From Bacillus pseudomycoides (GTDB lineage: Bacteria; Bacillota; Bacilli; Bacillales; Bacillaceae_G): 64,000 nucleotides of DNA. The stretch lies in contig NZ_NUQE01000018.1 of NCBI RefSeq assembly GCF_002582035.1, positions 160,846-224,845 on the forward strand. The letters are read 5' to 3'. Shown here one piece after another: positions 31,205 through 41,108 of this stretch (within the stretch, counting starts at the first letter, position 1; each line of letters begins with the position of its first letter). The notes below the pieces were generated by a model. That model made no database searches. It saw only the letters and a program-made list of their open reading frames with translations, and was not told where the DNA came from. The translations under genes were made by a program, and so were the position numbers.

Positions 31205-31233
31205 TTGACTTTTTAGCGTATAAGGAATATTAT
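31205..31233 (+). promoter_or_regulatory. Promoter of the yrrT-mtnN operon
   Basis: TTGACT at 31205-31210, 17-bp spacer, TATTAT at 31228-31233, about 35 bp before yrrT. In B. subtilis this operon is repressed by CymR; I could not confirm a CymR box by eye. Confidence 0.7.
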
Positions 31234-31267
31234 ACTGATAAATCCGATAAGAAAAAGGGGAATTTTT

Positions 31268-31906
31268 ATGGGTACAGAATTTAATGAGCTATTTGATGAA
31301 TGGGCTCATACGTATGATTCTTTCGTGCAAGGTGAAGATGTACAATATAAAGAAGTTTTCGCTCATTATGAGGAAATTTTAGAGGATGTAGTAAATAAAT
31401 CTTTTGGAAATATTTTAGAATTTGGTGTTGGTACTGGCAACTTAACAAATAGATTATTAGCTGCTGGTAATACTGTTTATGGTATAGAGCCGTCACAAGA
31501 AATGCGTACGATTGCGAAACAAAAACTTCCGCAAGATGTATTGATTACAGAAGGTGATTTTTTGAACTTTGTTATTCCTTCACATGTTGATACGATTGTC
31601 AGTACGTATGCTTTTCACCACTTAACAGATAAAGAAAAAAATGTAGCAATTGCGAAGTATAGTCAATTACTAAATAAAGGTGGTAAAATAGTGTTTGCTG
31701 ACACGATATTTGTAGATCAAGAAGCATATGATAAAACTGTTGAATCTGCACAGAAGCAAGGATTTCATCAGTTAGCAAATGATTTACAAACGGAATATTA
31801 TACACGTATTCCGGTCATGCAATCTATTTTTGAAAACAATGGCTTTCAAGTCACATTCACCCGCATGAATCATTACGTTTGGGTAATGGAGGCAACGAAG
31901 CAATAG
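31268..31906 (+). CDS. yrrT: SAM-dependent methyltransferase YrrT
   Basis: Class I methyltransferase of 212 residues. The SAM motif is [16 protein letters not shown] near residue 55; [10 protein letters not shown] and [11 protein letters not shown] follow. It is the first gene of the methionine-to-cysteine conversion operon and is thought to release S-adenosylhomocysteine from SAM for the next enzyme; the methyl acceptor is unknown. AAAAAGGGG precedes the start. Confidence 0.88.
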   Translation: MGTEFNELFDEWAHTYDSFVQGEDVQYKEVFAHYEEILEDVVNKSFGNILEFGVGTGNLTNRLLAAGNTVYGIEPSQEMRTIAKQKLPQDVLITEGDFLNFVIPSHVDTIVSTYAFHHLTDKEKNVAIAKYSQLLNKGGKIVFADTIFVDQEAYDKTVESAQKQGFHQLANDLQTEYYTRIPVMQSIFENNGFQVTFTRMNHYVWVMEATKQ

Positions 31907-31920
31907 AAAGAGGGATTAGA

Positions 31921-32616
31921 TTGAGAATTGCTGTAATCGGAGCAATGGAAGAAGAAGTACGTATTTTACGTGACAAGTTAGAACAAGCAGAAACAGAAAC
32001 AGTTGCAGGTTGTGAATTTACGAAGGGTACACTAGCAGGACATGAAGTGATTTTGCTGAAGTCTGGTATCGGTAAAGTAAATGCAGCAATGTCAACAACG
32101 ATTTTATTAGAGCGTTATAAGCCAGAAAAGATTATTAATACAGGTTCAGCTGGTGGCTTCCACCATTCTTTAAATGTAGGAGATGTTGTGATTTCAACAG
32201 AAGTTCGTCATCATGACGTAGATGTAACGGCATTTGATTATGAATACGGTCAAGTACCAGGAATGCCAGCAGGATTTCCAGCGGATGAAGAACTTGTTGC
32301 ATTAGCTGAAAAATGTATGCAAGCAGCAGATGGCATTCAAGTTGTAAAAGGTATGATTGCAACAGGAGACTCTTTCATGAGCGATCCAAATCGCGTTGCG
32401 TTTGTTCGTGAGAAATTTACTGATCTATATGCGGTAGAAATGGAAGCGGCAGCAGTTGCACAAGTTTGTTATCAATATAAAGTGCCATTTGTAATTATTC
32501 GAGCACTTTCTGATATCGCTGGTAAGGAATCAGATATTTCGTTCGACCAATTTTTAGATCAAGCAGCTCTTCATTCTACAAACTTTATCGTAAAAGTATT
32601 AGAAGAGTTAAAGTAA
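31921..32616 (+). CDS. mtnN: 5'-methylthioadenosine/S-adenosylhomocysteine nucleosidase
   Basis: Hydrolyses MTA and SAH to adenine and the thio-ribose product, a step of methionine recycling and AI-2 formation. 231 residues; IGAMEEEV near the start holds the catalytic Glu, and [11 protein letters not shown] and RALSDIAG contain the substrate-binding Glu and catalytic Asp. TTG 31921 is preceded by AGAGGG, and the product then begins MRIAVIGAM as is usual. It is 14 bp behind yrrT. Confidence 0.95.
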   Translation: MRIAVIGAMEEEVRILRDKLEQAETETVAGCEFTKGTLAGHEVILLKSGIGKVNAAMSTTILLERYKPEKIINTGSAGGFHHSLNVGDVVISTEVRHHDVDVTAFDYEYGQVPGMPAGFPADEELVALAEKCMQAADGIQVVKGMIATGDSFMSDPNRVAFVREKFTDLYAVEMEAAAVAQVCYQYKVPFVIIRALSDIAGKESDISFDQFLDQAALHSTNFIVKVLEELK

Positions 32617-32622
32617 TGTAGC

Positions 32623-32672
32623 AAAAAGGCAACTGTTTCATATATAGAAAATACATACAGTTGCCTTTTTCT
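32623..32672 (+). terminator. Hairpin terminator between mtnN and mccA
   Basis: AAAAAGGCAACTGT / ACAGTTGCCTTTTT with a 20-base loop and T-rich tail. It may reduce read-through into mccA, 30 bp beyond. Confidence 0.8.
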
Positions 32673-32701
32673 TTTAAGGTGTTAGGTAAGGGGGAAATAC
32701 G

Positions 32702-33625
32702 ATGAAAGTGTATCGCAGTGTTCATGACCTAATCGGATATACACCGCTTGTTGAAATTACGCGGTTTTTACTTCCAGAAGGTGTTCGGCTTTTTGCGAAG
32801 CTCGAGTTCTATAACCCAGGAGGAAGTGTGAAAGATCGCTTAGGACGAGAATTAATTGAAGATGCTCTTGCTAAAGGGCTTGTTACACCAGGTGGGACAA
32901 TTATTGAACCGACAGCTGGCAATACAGGAATTGGATTGGCACTTGCGGCACTTGAGCATGATTTACATGTTATCGTTTGTGTTCCAGAGAAATTCAGTAT
33001 TGAAAAACAAGAACTTATGAAGGCTCTTGGTGCAACGATTGTTCATACACCAACCTCAAAAGGGATGACAGGTGCTATTGCAAAAGCAGAGGAGCTTTTT
33101 AAAGAAATTCCCAATTCGTATTCTCCATGTCAATTTGCTAATGAAGCAAATCCACGTGCGTATTATAAAACATTGGGTCCTGAACTGTGGGAGGCACTAG
33201 ATGGAAACATTGACATATTTGTTGCTGGTGCTGGTACCGGTGGAACATTTATGGGAACAGCGTCATATTTAAAGGAACAAAATCAACAGATTAAAACAGT
33301 AATTGTTGAACCAGAAGGCTCAATTTTAAATGGAGGCGAAGCCGGCTCTCATGAAACAGAAGGAATCGGACTTGAATTTATACCGCCATTTCTGAATCCA
33401 ACATATTTTGATGCCATTCATACGATTTCAGATCGTGATGCATTCTCACGTGTGAAACAATTGGCACAAAAAGAAGGACTTCTTGTTGGCAGTTCTTCGG
33501 GTGCAGCGCTTCATGCAAGCTTACTAGAAGCAGAGAAAGCAAAGCCAGGCACAAATATTGTAACTATTTTTCCAGATAGCAGTGAACGCTATTTGAGTAA
33601 GCATATATACAAAGGGTGGGAATAA
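32702..33625 (+). CDS. mccA: Cystathionine beta-synthase / O-acetylserine thiol-lyase homologue
   Basis: Fold-type II PLP enzyme of 307 residues that condenses homocysteine with O-acetylserine (MccA, YrhA in B. subtilis), the first half of reverse transsulfuration. The Schiff-base lysine is in [11 protein letters not shown] near residue 42, PLP phosphate loop [11 protein letters not shown] near 178 and a C-terminal [18 protein letters not shown] precedes ATG. mccB follows after 3 bp. Confidence 0.92.
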   Translation: MKVYRSVHDLIGYTPLVEITRFLLPEGVRLFAKLEFYNPGGSVKDRLGRELIEDALAKGLVTPGGTIIEPTAGNTGIGLALAALEHDLHVIVCVPEKFSIEKQELMKALGATIVHTPTSKGMTGAIAKAEELFKEIPNSYSPCQFANEANPRAYYKTLGPELWEALDGNIDIFVAGAGTGGTFMGTASYLKEQNQQIKTVIVEPEGSILNGGEAGSHETEGIGLEFIPPFLNPTYFDAIHTISDRDAFSRVKQLAQKEGLLVGSSSGAALHASLLEAEKAKPGTNIVTIFPDSSERYLSKHIYKGWE

Positions 33626-34762
<1,137 letters not shown>

Positions 34763-34765
34763 TGG

Positions 34766-34802
34766 AACAAGCACTACTGAATGAAGTAGTGCTTGTTTCT
34801 TA
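34766..34802 (+). terminator. Terminator after mccB
   Basis: AACAAGCACTACT / AGTAGTGCTTGTT stem with 7-base loop and T-rich tail. Confidence 0.85.
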
Positions 34803-34812
34803 TATTTTAAAT

Positions 34813-34830
34813 TTGTGAAACATTTCACAA
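34813..34830. promoter_or_regulatory. Rex box 1 upstream of adhE
   Basis: TTGTGAAACATTTCACAA is a near-perfect 18-bp palindrome matching the known Rex operator (TTGTGAAATTTTTCACAA type). Rex represses fermentation genes when NAD+/NADH is high. Confidence 0.88.
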
Positions 34831-34861
34831 ATTAGACACACACAAATAAAAATATCTCGTG

Positions 34862-34867
34862 TATAGT
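34862..34867 (+). promoter_or_regulatory. Candidate -10 of adhE
   Basis: TATAGT lies between the two Rex boxes. No convincing -35 is visible at 17 bp, so the assignment is tentative. Confidence 0.4.
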
Positions 34868-34900
34868 AATAGCATGAAACAAGATACTTTACACATATTT

Positions 34901-34918
34901 ATGTGAAATGTTTCACAA
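34901..34918. promoter_or_regulatory. Rex box 2 upstream of adhE
   Basis: ATGTGAAATGTTTCACAA repeats the Rex palindrome 88 bp downstream of box 1, measured centre to centre. Paired sites could flank the promoter and support looping. Confidence 0.85.
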
Positions 34919-35025
34919 ACAATGAGATTCATGTAGAAAAGGTAGTTCTATTTTTTTAGCTAATAGGGACGCATTTAGACCCTTAGGGACATTATATGTC
35001 CAAAAGCAAAATAGGAGGAAATCAC

Positions 35026-37629
35026 ATGGCAGTCAAAGAGAAAGTTGTAAATGAAATGCAAGAAGTAACAGAGATGATTGAGGCGTTAGTAAAGAACGGT
35101 CAAAAAGCTTTACAAGCATTAGAAGGATTTACACAGGAACAAATTGACAACATTGTACATGAAATGGCACTTGCGGGTGTGGACCAACATATGCCACTAG
35201 CAAAAATGGCTGTTGAAGAAACGGGACGCGGTGTGTATGAAGACAAATGTATCAAAAATATTTTCGCAACTGAATATATTTGGAATAGTATAAAAAACGA
35301 TAAAACAGTGGGGATTATTCGTGAGGATCCACATGAGGAAGTTATAGAAATTGCAGAGCCGGTTGGTGTGGTTGCTGGGGTAACACCAGTAACAAACCCA
35401 ACTTCAACAACGATGTTTAAAGCAATCATTGCGATGAAAACGAGAAACCCAATTATTTTTGCATTCCACCCTTCAGCGCAGCAATGTTCTATCGCAGCTG
35501 CTAAAACAGTGCGCGATGCTGCAGTAAAAGCAGGAGCACCAGAGAATTGCATTCAATGGATTGAAAGACCTTCTGTTGAAGCAACAAAGCAACTTATGAA
35601 TCATGAAGGAGTAGCACTTGTTCTAGCAACAGGAGGCGCAGGAATGGTGAAATCAGCGTATTCAACTGGTAAACCAGCTTTAGGGGTAGGACCAGGTAAC
35701 GTTCCTTGTTATATAGAAAAATCAGCACATGTGAAGCGAGCGGTAAATGATGTAATTTTATCGAAAACATTTGATAACGGTATGATTTGTGCTTCTGAAC
35801 AAGCGATTATTGTAGACAAAGAAATCTATAATGATGTGAAACAAGAAATGATAGCGAATAATTGTTACTTTGTGACAGAAGATGAACGAAAAAAATTAGA
35901 GAAACTTGTTATTAATGAGAATACATGTGCAGTAAATAGTGATATTGTTGGGAAATCCCCTCATTATATTGCAGCGTTAGTAGGAATTACAGTACCAGAA
36001 GATACGAAAATACTCATTGCAGAAATTAAGGGAGTCGGTGCAAATTATCCGTTATCTCGTGAAAAATTAAGCCCAGTATTAGCTTGTATAAAAGCAAATT
36101 CATTAGAAGAAGGATTGCAGCATTGTGAAAACATGTTAGAGCTTGGCGGTTTAGGACATTCTGCAGTCATTCACTCTACAAATAAAGAAGTACAAAAACA
36201 GTTTGGATTACGTATGAAAGCATGTCGTCTTATTGTAAACGCTCCGTCAGCACAGGGCGGAATTGGTGATGTATATAATGCTTTCATTCCATCACTTACA
36301 CTTGGATGCGGATCATACGGAAAGAACTCTGTTTCTCAAAACGTAACGGCAACACATTTACTGAATATAAAAAGACTTGCAAACAGAAAAAAGAATATGC
36401 AGTGGTTCAAGCTGCCACCAAAAATTTATTTTGAAAAACATGCAACGCAATATTTAGCAAAAATGCCGAACATTTCACGAGCATTTATTGTAACAGATCC
36501 TGGAATGGTGAAACTTGGATACGTTGATACAGTAACGCATTATTTACATCAACATATGAACGATGTAAAAGTAGAGGTATTTTTTGAAGTAGAGCCAGAT
36601 CCATCAGATGAAACGGTATTTAAAGGAGCAGAAATGATGCGAAGCTTCAAGCCGGACGTGATTATTGCTCTTGGCGGTGGATCAGCAATGGACGCAGCAA
36701 AAGGAATGTGGCTATTCTATGAGTATCCAGAAACAGCATTCTTTGGTATCAAACAAAAGTTTTTAGATATAAGAAAGCGTACATGTAAATATCCAAAGCT
36801 AGGAAATAAGGCGCAGTTTGTTGCCATTCCAACAACATCTGGAACAGGGTCAGAAGTTACTCCATTTGCAGTTATTACAGATAAAAAGAACAATATTAAA
36901 TATCCGCTAGCTGATTATGAATTAACACCAGACGTTGCAATCGTTGACCCGCAATTTGTTATGACAGTACCGCCGCATGTGACTGCTGACACAGGAATGG
37001 ACGTATTAACACATGCAATTGAAGCGTATGTATCTATTATGGCAAACGATTATACAGATGGATTAGCTTTAAAAGCAATTGATCTTGTCTTTAAATATTT
37101 ACCACGTGCATATAAAGATGGAAATGATGAAGAGGCACGTGAAAAAATGCATAATGCTTCAGCGATTGCTGGAATGGCCTTTGCTAATGCATTTCTTGGT
37201 ATTAACCATAGCTTAGCACATAAAATTGGACCGGAGTTTCATATCCCGCACGGACGCGCTAATGCTATTTTAATGCCGCATGTTATTCGCTATAATGCAA
37301 TCAAACCGAGAAAACATGCGCTGTTCCCTAAATATGAGTACTTTGTTGCAGATGAGCGTTATGCATATATCGCGAGAATGCTTGGTCTTCCAGCACGTAC
37401 AGTAGAAGAAGGTGTAGAATCATTAGTACAAGCTATTATCGCTCTTGGAAAAGAATTAAATATTAATATGAGCGTTGCTGGCCAAGGTGTTGAAAAAGAA
37501 GCATTTGAAGCGGTTGTTGATATACTTTCTGAAAGAGCATTTGAAGATCAATGTACAACAGCCAATCCGAAATTACCGCTTATTTCAGAATTAAAAGAAG
37601 TATATATGCAAGCATATAAAGGTGTGTAA
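35026..37629 (+). CDS. adhE: Bifunctional acetaldehyde-CoA/alcohol dehydrogenase
   Basis: Two-step fermentative enzyme, acetyl-CoA to acetaldehyde to ethanol, reoxidising two NADH. 867 residues: the N-terminal ALDH half has catalytic Cys in [11 protein letters not shown] near residue 250; a linker near 450 leads to the iron-dependent ADH half with [22 protein letters not shown] and [15 protein letters not shown] 35026 is chosen with AGGAGG seven bases upstream. Two Rex boxes upstream indicate redox control. In B. subtilis mccB is followed directly by yrhC; here adhE lies between them. Confidence 0.97.
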   Translation: MAVKEKVVNEMQEVTEMIEALVKNGQKALQALEGFTQEQIDNIVHEMALAGVDQHMPLAKMAVEETGRGVYEDKCIKNIFATEYIWNSIKNDKTVGIIREDPHEEVIEIAEPVGVVAGVTPVTNPTSTTMFKAIIAMKTRNPIIFAFHPSAQQCSIAAAKTVRDAAVKAGAPENCIQWIERPSVEATKQLMNHEGVALVLATGGAGMVKSAYSTGKPALGVGPGNVPCYIEKSAHVKRAVNDVILSKTFDNGMICASEQAIIVDKEIYNDVKQEMIANNCYFVTEDERKKLEKLVINENTCAVNSDIVGKSPHYIAALVGITVPEDTKILIAEIKGVGANYPLSREKLSPVLACIKANSLEEGLQHCENMLELGGLGHSAVIHSTNKEVQKQFGLRMKACRLIVNAPSAQGGIGDVYNAFIPSLTLGCGSYGKNSVSQNVTATHLLNIKRLANRKKNMQWFKLPPKIYFEKHATQYLAKMPNISRAFIVTDPGMVKLGYVDTVTHYLHQHMNDVKVEVFFEVEPDPSDETVFKGAEMMRSFKPDVIIALGGGSAMDAAKGMWLFYEYPETAFFGIKQKFLDIRKRTCKYPKLGNKAQFVAIPTTSGTGSEVTPFAVITDKKNNIKYPLADYELTPDVAIVDPQFVMTVPPHVTADTGMDVLTHAIEAYVSIMANDYTDGLALKAIDLVFKYLPRAYKDGNDEEAREKMHNASAIAGMAFANAFLGINHSLAHKIGPEFHIPHGRANAILMPHVIRYNAIKPRKHALFPKYEYFVADERYAYIARMLGLPARTVEEGVESLVQAIIALGKELNINMSVAGQGVEKEAFEAVVDILSERAFEDQCTTANPKLPLISELKEVYMQAYKGV

Positions 37630-37635
37630 TGAAAG

Positions 37636-37664
37636 GAAGAGCCGCATGTATTGCGGCTCTTTTC
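37636..37664 (+). terminator. Terminator after adhE
   Basis: AAGAGCCGCA / TGCGGCTCTTTT hairpin with short loop. Confidence 0.85.
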
Positions 37665-37755
37665 GTTTTGGAAAACTTCTCCCTCATTGGCTGTATTTAC
37701 TTGCCTACGAAACGATGAAAATATGATACAGTTGAAAAAGAGGAGTGATAGAAGA

Positions 37756-37992
37756 ATGAAAGAATTGCAGCAAAAAATTGCAGATTATATTCGTTTTGGT
37801 CAAGTCATGCTAGCAATAAGTGCATTTTTAATGCTCGGTTTATTACTCCCAAATGGACAAAAAGAAACGGTGCAAATGTTTGCCATGATGGGAGTTATCG
37901 TTGCCTTTTTAGGCGGTTCATTTTATTTTTTCTACCGTGCAAAAGAGCTGCGTGACAAGCTAGAGGAGAACGAACATGAACAGATGTTATAG
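37756..37992 (+). CDS. yrhC: YrhC family small membrane protein
   Basis: 78 residues with two transmembrane helices (about 16-34, VMLAISAFLMLGLLL, and 42-62, FAMMGVIVAFLGGSFYFFY) and charged ends. GAGGAGTG precedes ATG 37756. It resembles B. subtilis YrhC, which closes the yrrT-mtnN-mccA-mccB-yrhC operon. The function is unknown; here it is cut off from that operon by adhE and two terminators. Confidence 0.8.
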   Translation: MKELQQKIADYIRFGQVMLAISAFLMLGLLLPNGQKETVQMFAMMGVIVAFLGGSFYFFYRAKELRDKLEENEHEQML

Positions 37993-37997
37993 ATAGA

Positions 37998-38037
37998 AAG
38001 CTACTTAAAGAGTATATATCTTTAAGTAGCTTTTTTT
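37998..38037 (+). terminator. Terminator after yrhC
   Basis: AAAGCTACTTAAAGA / TCTTTAAGTAGCTTT stem with T-run. A further plus-strand hairpin with eight T lies at 38122-38154, overlapping the end of the next gene. Confidence 0.88.
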
Positions 38038-38138
38038 GATGAAATATTGTGGAATAGGTGCTGAGTATAACAAAGCTGGGAGCATATGAGCATTGTTTTT
38101 TATATTAATTATGGTATGAATGCAGTAGGCAGTTTTGT

Positions 38139-38894
38139 CTACTGTGTTTTTTTTGTTAAAACTTGAATGTCAGTGTAAGCTGTAATGATAAAATCAGCGT
38201 ATGGTGTTAATTCTTCTATTGCATGCTCGTGATTTGCAATCCCTACAGCAATACTGCCTGCATCTTTGGCCATTTTTACATCAACAACAGTATCTCCAAT
38301 CATAATGAGTTCCTTTGTTTGAATACCAAGTTGTTTACATGTTTTTATAATCATCTCCGGGTTCGGCTTTCCACATGTTACATCTTCTGGAGTAAGAAGA
38401 AAATGTAGAGGTGGTACGTGAAGAAGTTCTATACACTTTTTTGTTCGTAATTTATTGTCTGATGTTAAAATACCTGTATAAATTCCCTCGCTTTGCAAGG
38501 AACTTATACAATCAGCCGCTCCTTGAATCGGATGAAAAGCTTTTTCAATACATAACTCTTCATCGCTTTCTTTAAAAATAGTAGAGGCAAGTTCCTTACA
38601 GCGATGCCATGGATATTTTGTTATTTGATATAACAGGCTCGCGGTAACAATGATTTCATCCTCTTCAGATGCAACTGCTAATAATCCTTTAAAATCAACT
38701 TGATCAGGATGTATAAAACCAACTGCTTTTTCCCAAAGTGACTCGTATTCTTCGCTGACGATTTGTAAAAATTTATATTTTCGCAGTCTATCAATTTCAT
38801 ACCAAAATGGGATAGCCTGAAATAACGTACCATCCTTATCGAAAGCAACAGCTTTTGCATCAATAGTTTCTCCTGAAATTTGAATTTTCCCCAT
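38139..38894 (-). CDS. HAD-family phosphatase
   Basis: A 251-residue haloacid-dehalogenase-type hydrolase of the phosphoglycolate-phosphatase class. Motif I is VAFDKDGTLF with nucleophile Asp, motif II ILTSDN, motif III the Lys in CGKPNPEM, motif IV MIGDTVVDVKMA. The cap is helical, inserted after motif I. GAGGTGACC precedes the ATG at 38894. The substrate cannot be told from sequence. It is divergent from the GNAT gene with 87 bp between. Confidence 0.9.
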   Translation of the reverse strand: MGKIQISGETIDAKAVAFDKDGTLFQAIPFWYEIDRLRKYKFLQIVSEEYESLWEKAVGFIHPDQVDFKGLLAVASEEDEIIVTASLLYQITKYPWHRCKELASTIFKESDEELCIEKAFHPIQGAADCISSLQSEGIYTGILTSDNKLRTKKCIELLHVPPLHFLLTPEDVTCGKPNPEMIIKTCKQLGIQTKELIMIGDTVVDVKMAKDAGSIAVGIANHEHAIEELTPYADFIITAYTDIQVLTKKTQ

Positions 38895-38981
38895 ATTTAA
38901 GGTCACCTCATTTATAATAGACATATAGCTTACTATATATTGTACATTCTGAAATGCGTTACAGGTCAAGGGGGGAAGAAT

Positions 38982-39497
38982 GTGTTTCACACAGACCGTT
39001 TACAATTTCGTAAGTATACAATGGATGACTTAGATTTTTACGCTTCTTTATGGGGAAATGAACAAGTCATTCGTTATATTGGGAAAGGGACTCCTAAAAC
39101 GTATGAACAATGTAAAAAAAGCCTTGAAAGCTGGGTCATACCGGGATATGAACGTGGACTCGGTTTGTTTCTGATGCTCCATAGAGAAACGGGGAAACCA
39201 ATGGGGCATGCGGGACTTGTTCGGCAGCGCATTGATGGCAAAGAAGAGGTAGAAATAGGATATTGGTTGCTTCCAGAATATTGGGGAAAAGGATTTGCGA
39301 AAGAAGCAGCAGCAGCTTTTCGAGATTATGGCTTTCAAGTACTTCAGCTTCAGAAACTTATTTCGCTTATTAATCCGAATCATCCAGCCTCTATTTTTGT
39401 GGCAAGAAAAACAGGTATGGCTTATGAAAAAACAGTATTATTCCATGATATGGATGTTCTCGTATATGCAATGAAAAGAGCGGGGTTAGTAAAATAA
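38982..39497 (+). CDS. GNAT N-acetyltransferase (RimJ/RimL type)
   Basis: 171 residues, beginning TDRLQFRKYTMDDL like the protein/antibiotic N-acetyltransferase branch. The acetyl-CoA loop region is EIGYWLLPEYWGKGFAKEA near residue 90, followed by a NPNHPASIFVARKTGM segment. GTG 38982 is chosen because GGGGGG lies just upstream; the longer in-frame form has no ribosome site. The acceptor is unknown. Confidence 0.85.
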   Translation: MFHTDRLQFRKYTMDDLDFYASLWGNEQVIRYIGKGTPKTYEQCKKSLESWVIPGYERGLGLFLMLHRETGKPMGHAGLVRQRIDGKEEVEIGYWLLPEYWGKGFAKEAAAAFRDYGFQVLQLQKLISLINPNHPASIFVARKTGMAYEKTVLFHDMDVLVYAMKRAGLVK

Positions 39498-39520
39498 CAA
39501 TCTGCTCTTTTTTATTTTAT

Positions 39521-39555
39521 AAAAAGCACTGCAAACAAATTTGTTCACAATGCTT
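39521..39555 (-). terminator. Terminator of the XRE-cupin gene
   Basis: Read on the minus strand, AGCATTGTGAACAAA / TTTGTTTGCAGTGCT forms a stem followed by TTTTT, immediately after the stop codon. Confidence 0.7.
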
Positions 39556-40100
39556 CAATAAATGCGTTTTTGATTTTCAGCATGACTTGAGATGAGCAGC
39601 AATGCTGGTTCGTCACCAATATTACGAACGATATGTGGTACGCAAGCATTCCAAGAAAATGAATCTCCTTCTTGTACCACTTCAATATCTTCTCCGTGTT
39701 GCACTTCTAATTTTCCGCGCAAAACAAGATGACATTCTTCTCCTTCATGAGCATTTGGTGTGTTTTCTTTCGGAAACCCAATGGGGATCTCTACTAACGA
39801 TAAACGCAGTCCGCCTTGCTCGGCTACATGTTCAATTTTTTGTTGATCTTTTCCGTAAATACTATATTTTCGTTCTTCTTTTTTAATAATTTTCATTCGA
39901 TCTTTTTGCTCTAACAATAAATAAGGAAGAGGAACATTTAAAAAATGAGCAATTGTTTCTAGAGTAGAAATAGATGGAGAGGTTTTATTGTTCTCCACTT
40001 GGCTCATAAATCCTTTAGAAAGTCCTGTTCCTTCACAAATTTGCGCGATTGTAACGCCTCTGCGCTGCCGAATTTCACGTATTGTCGAACCGATATTCAT
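39555..40100 (-). CDS. XRE-family regulator with C-terminal cupin
   Basis: 181 residues. The N-terminal HTH (GVTIAQICEGTGLSKGFMSQVEN near residues 15-37) is joined to a C-terminal cupin sensor domain (PNAHEGEECHLVLRGKLEVQHG and SWNACVPHIVRN) of the PuuR/SinR-cupin class, which bind small ligands. It is divergent from the doxX gene at 40257, with an 11-bp inverted repeat in the shared region, so control of doxX and of itself is a natural inference. Confidence 0.88.
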   Translation of the reverse strand: MNIGSTIREIRQRRGVTIAQICEGTGLSKGFMSQVENNKTSPSISTLETIAHFLNVPLPYLLLEQKDRMKIIKKEERKYSIYGKDQQKIEHVAEQGGLRLSLVEIPIGFPKENTPNAHEGEECHLVLRGKLEVQHGEDIEVVQEGDSFSWNACVPHIVRNIGDEPALLLISSHAENQKRIY

Positions 40101-40202
40101 AATGCTCGATCTCCTTTTTCTAAACAGATATTTGTATCATAGCAAATCTTTTTTATTTTTGCTCAATAAAAATAAATTGACGAATAAAAAAATATATTGT
40201 AT

Positions 40203-40243
40203 GTTTTGTTTTGTAAATAAAAGTTTTATATAACAAAACAAAA
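40203..40243. promoter_or_regulatory. Inverted repeat ahead of doxX (putative operator)
   Basis: TTTTGTTTTGT at 40203-40213 and ACAAAACAAAA at 40233-40243 are exact reverse complements 19 bp apart. The right arm touches the AAAAGGAG ribosome site of doxX. Confidence 0.6.
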
Positions 40244-40256
40244 AGGAGAAAGAGCA

Positions 40257-40661
40257 ATGAATCAATATATTGGTAATTTAATTATTCGAATTGTATTAGG
40301 AGTTACGTTTTTTGCTCATGGCTTGGCAAAGTTCCAATCAGGAATCGATAACATTGCAGGTTGGTTTACAAGTATTGGTTTACCAGGTGGTCTTGCATAT
40401 GGCGTTGCGACAGTAGAATTAGTTGGTGGTATTTGTTTAATTATCGGTTTAGGCGTAAGATATGTAGGATTATTATTTGCACTTATTTTAGTTGGAGCAA
40501 TTATAAAAGTGAAATGGTCAGCTGGTTTATTAGGAGATGGAAAAAATCCTGGATATGAACTGGAGCTTGCATTATTAGCAATGGGCGCTTACTTATTTGT
40601 TGTGAAAGCAGAAGGATTTGTAGATCGTTTCTTAAAAGCGACAGTATTGAAAAAAGACTAA
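40257..40661 (+). CDS. DoxX family membrane protein
   Basis: 134 residues with four hydrophobic helices; the first carries IIRIVLGVTFFAHGLAKF and the second VATVELVGGICLIIGLGVRY, as in DoxX/YfiD (CatD-like) proteins. The family is linked to thiol-redox or quinone-related membrane functions. AAAAGGAG lies before the ATG. Expression is probably set by the divergent XRE-cupin regulator. Confidence 0.88.
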   Translation: MNQYIGNLIIRIVLGVTFFAHGLAKFQSGIDNIAGWFTSIGLPGGLAYGVATVELVGGICLIIGLGVRYVGLLFALILVGAIIKVKWSAGLLGDGKNPGYELELALLAMGAYLFVVKAEGFVDRFLKATVLKKD

Positions 40662-40759
40662 TTCGAACTAGAATAATAGTATGAGTTTTTGATTTTACCT
40701 TAATACAGAAATTTGTACTGTGTATTGTGGTCATCATATTCCATTCATTATGAAATAGA

Positions 40760-40790
40760 GAAAAGGAAGCCTGAATTAGGCTTCCTTTTC
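40760..40790. terminator. Bidirectional terminator between doxX and phhB
   Basis: AAAAGGAAGCCT / AGGCTTCCTTTT stem with a 5-base loop serves both converging genes. Confidence 0.88.
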
Positions 40791-40799
40791 TACATCCTC

Positions 40800-41108
40800 T
40801 TATCGAACAATTGCTTTTTCATTTTGTAAAAACATCTCATCAAACTGTTTTGCCATTTCAAAATCAAGTTTTGTCAAACCTTTTGCATTCCATGATGACA
40901 ACGTGATAATAACTGCTTTATACTGGATAAGGATAAATGGATGGTGATTGCGTTCTTCTGATAGTTTGGCCGCTTCAGAAACAAATTCGACACCTTTTAA
41001 GTAGTCGGAGAACATGTATTTTCGTTCAATCCATTTTTCGTCTTTTACTGTCCATTTTTCCAACTTCATTAACTCTTCTTGAACTTCTTCATTAGTTAGT
41101 CGTTGCAT
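40800..41108 (-). CDS. phhB: Pterin-4a-carbinolamine dehydratase
   Basis: 102 residues; dehydrates 4a-hydroxytetrahydropterin, regenerating the cofactor used by PhhA. The core motif ERNHHPFILIQYKAV contains the two catalytic His, and TKLDFEMAKQFDE closes the domain. Its start overlaps the 3' end of phhA by 17 bp, indicating translational coupling. Confidence 0.95.
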   Translation of the reverse strand: MQRLTNEEVQEELMKLEKWTVKDEKWIERKYMFSDYLKGVEFVSEAAKLSEERNHHPFILIQYKAVIITLSSWNAKGLTKLDFEMAKQFDEMFLQNEKAIVR

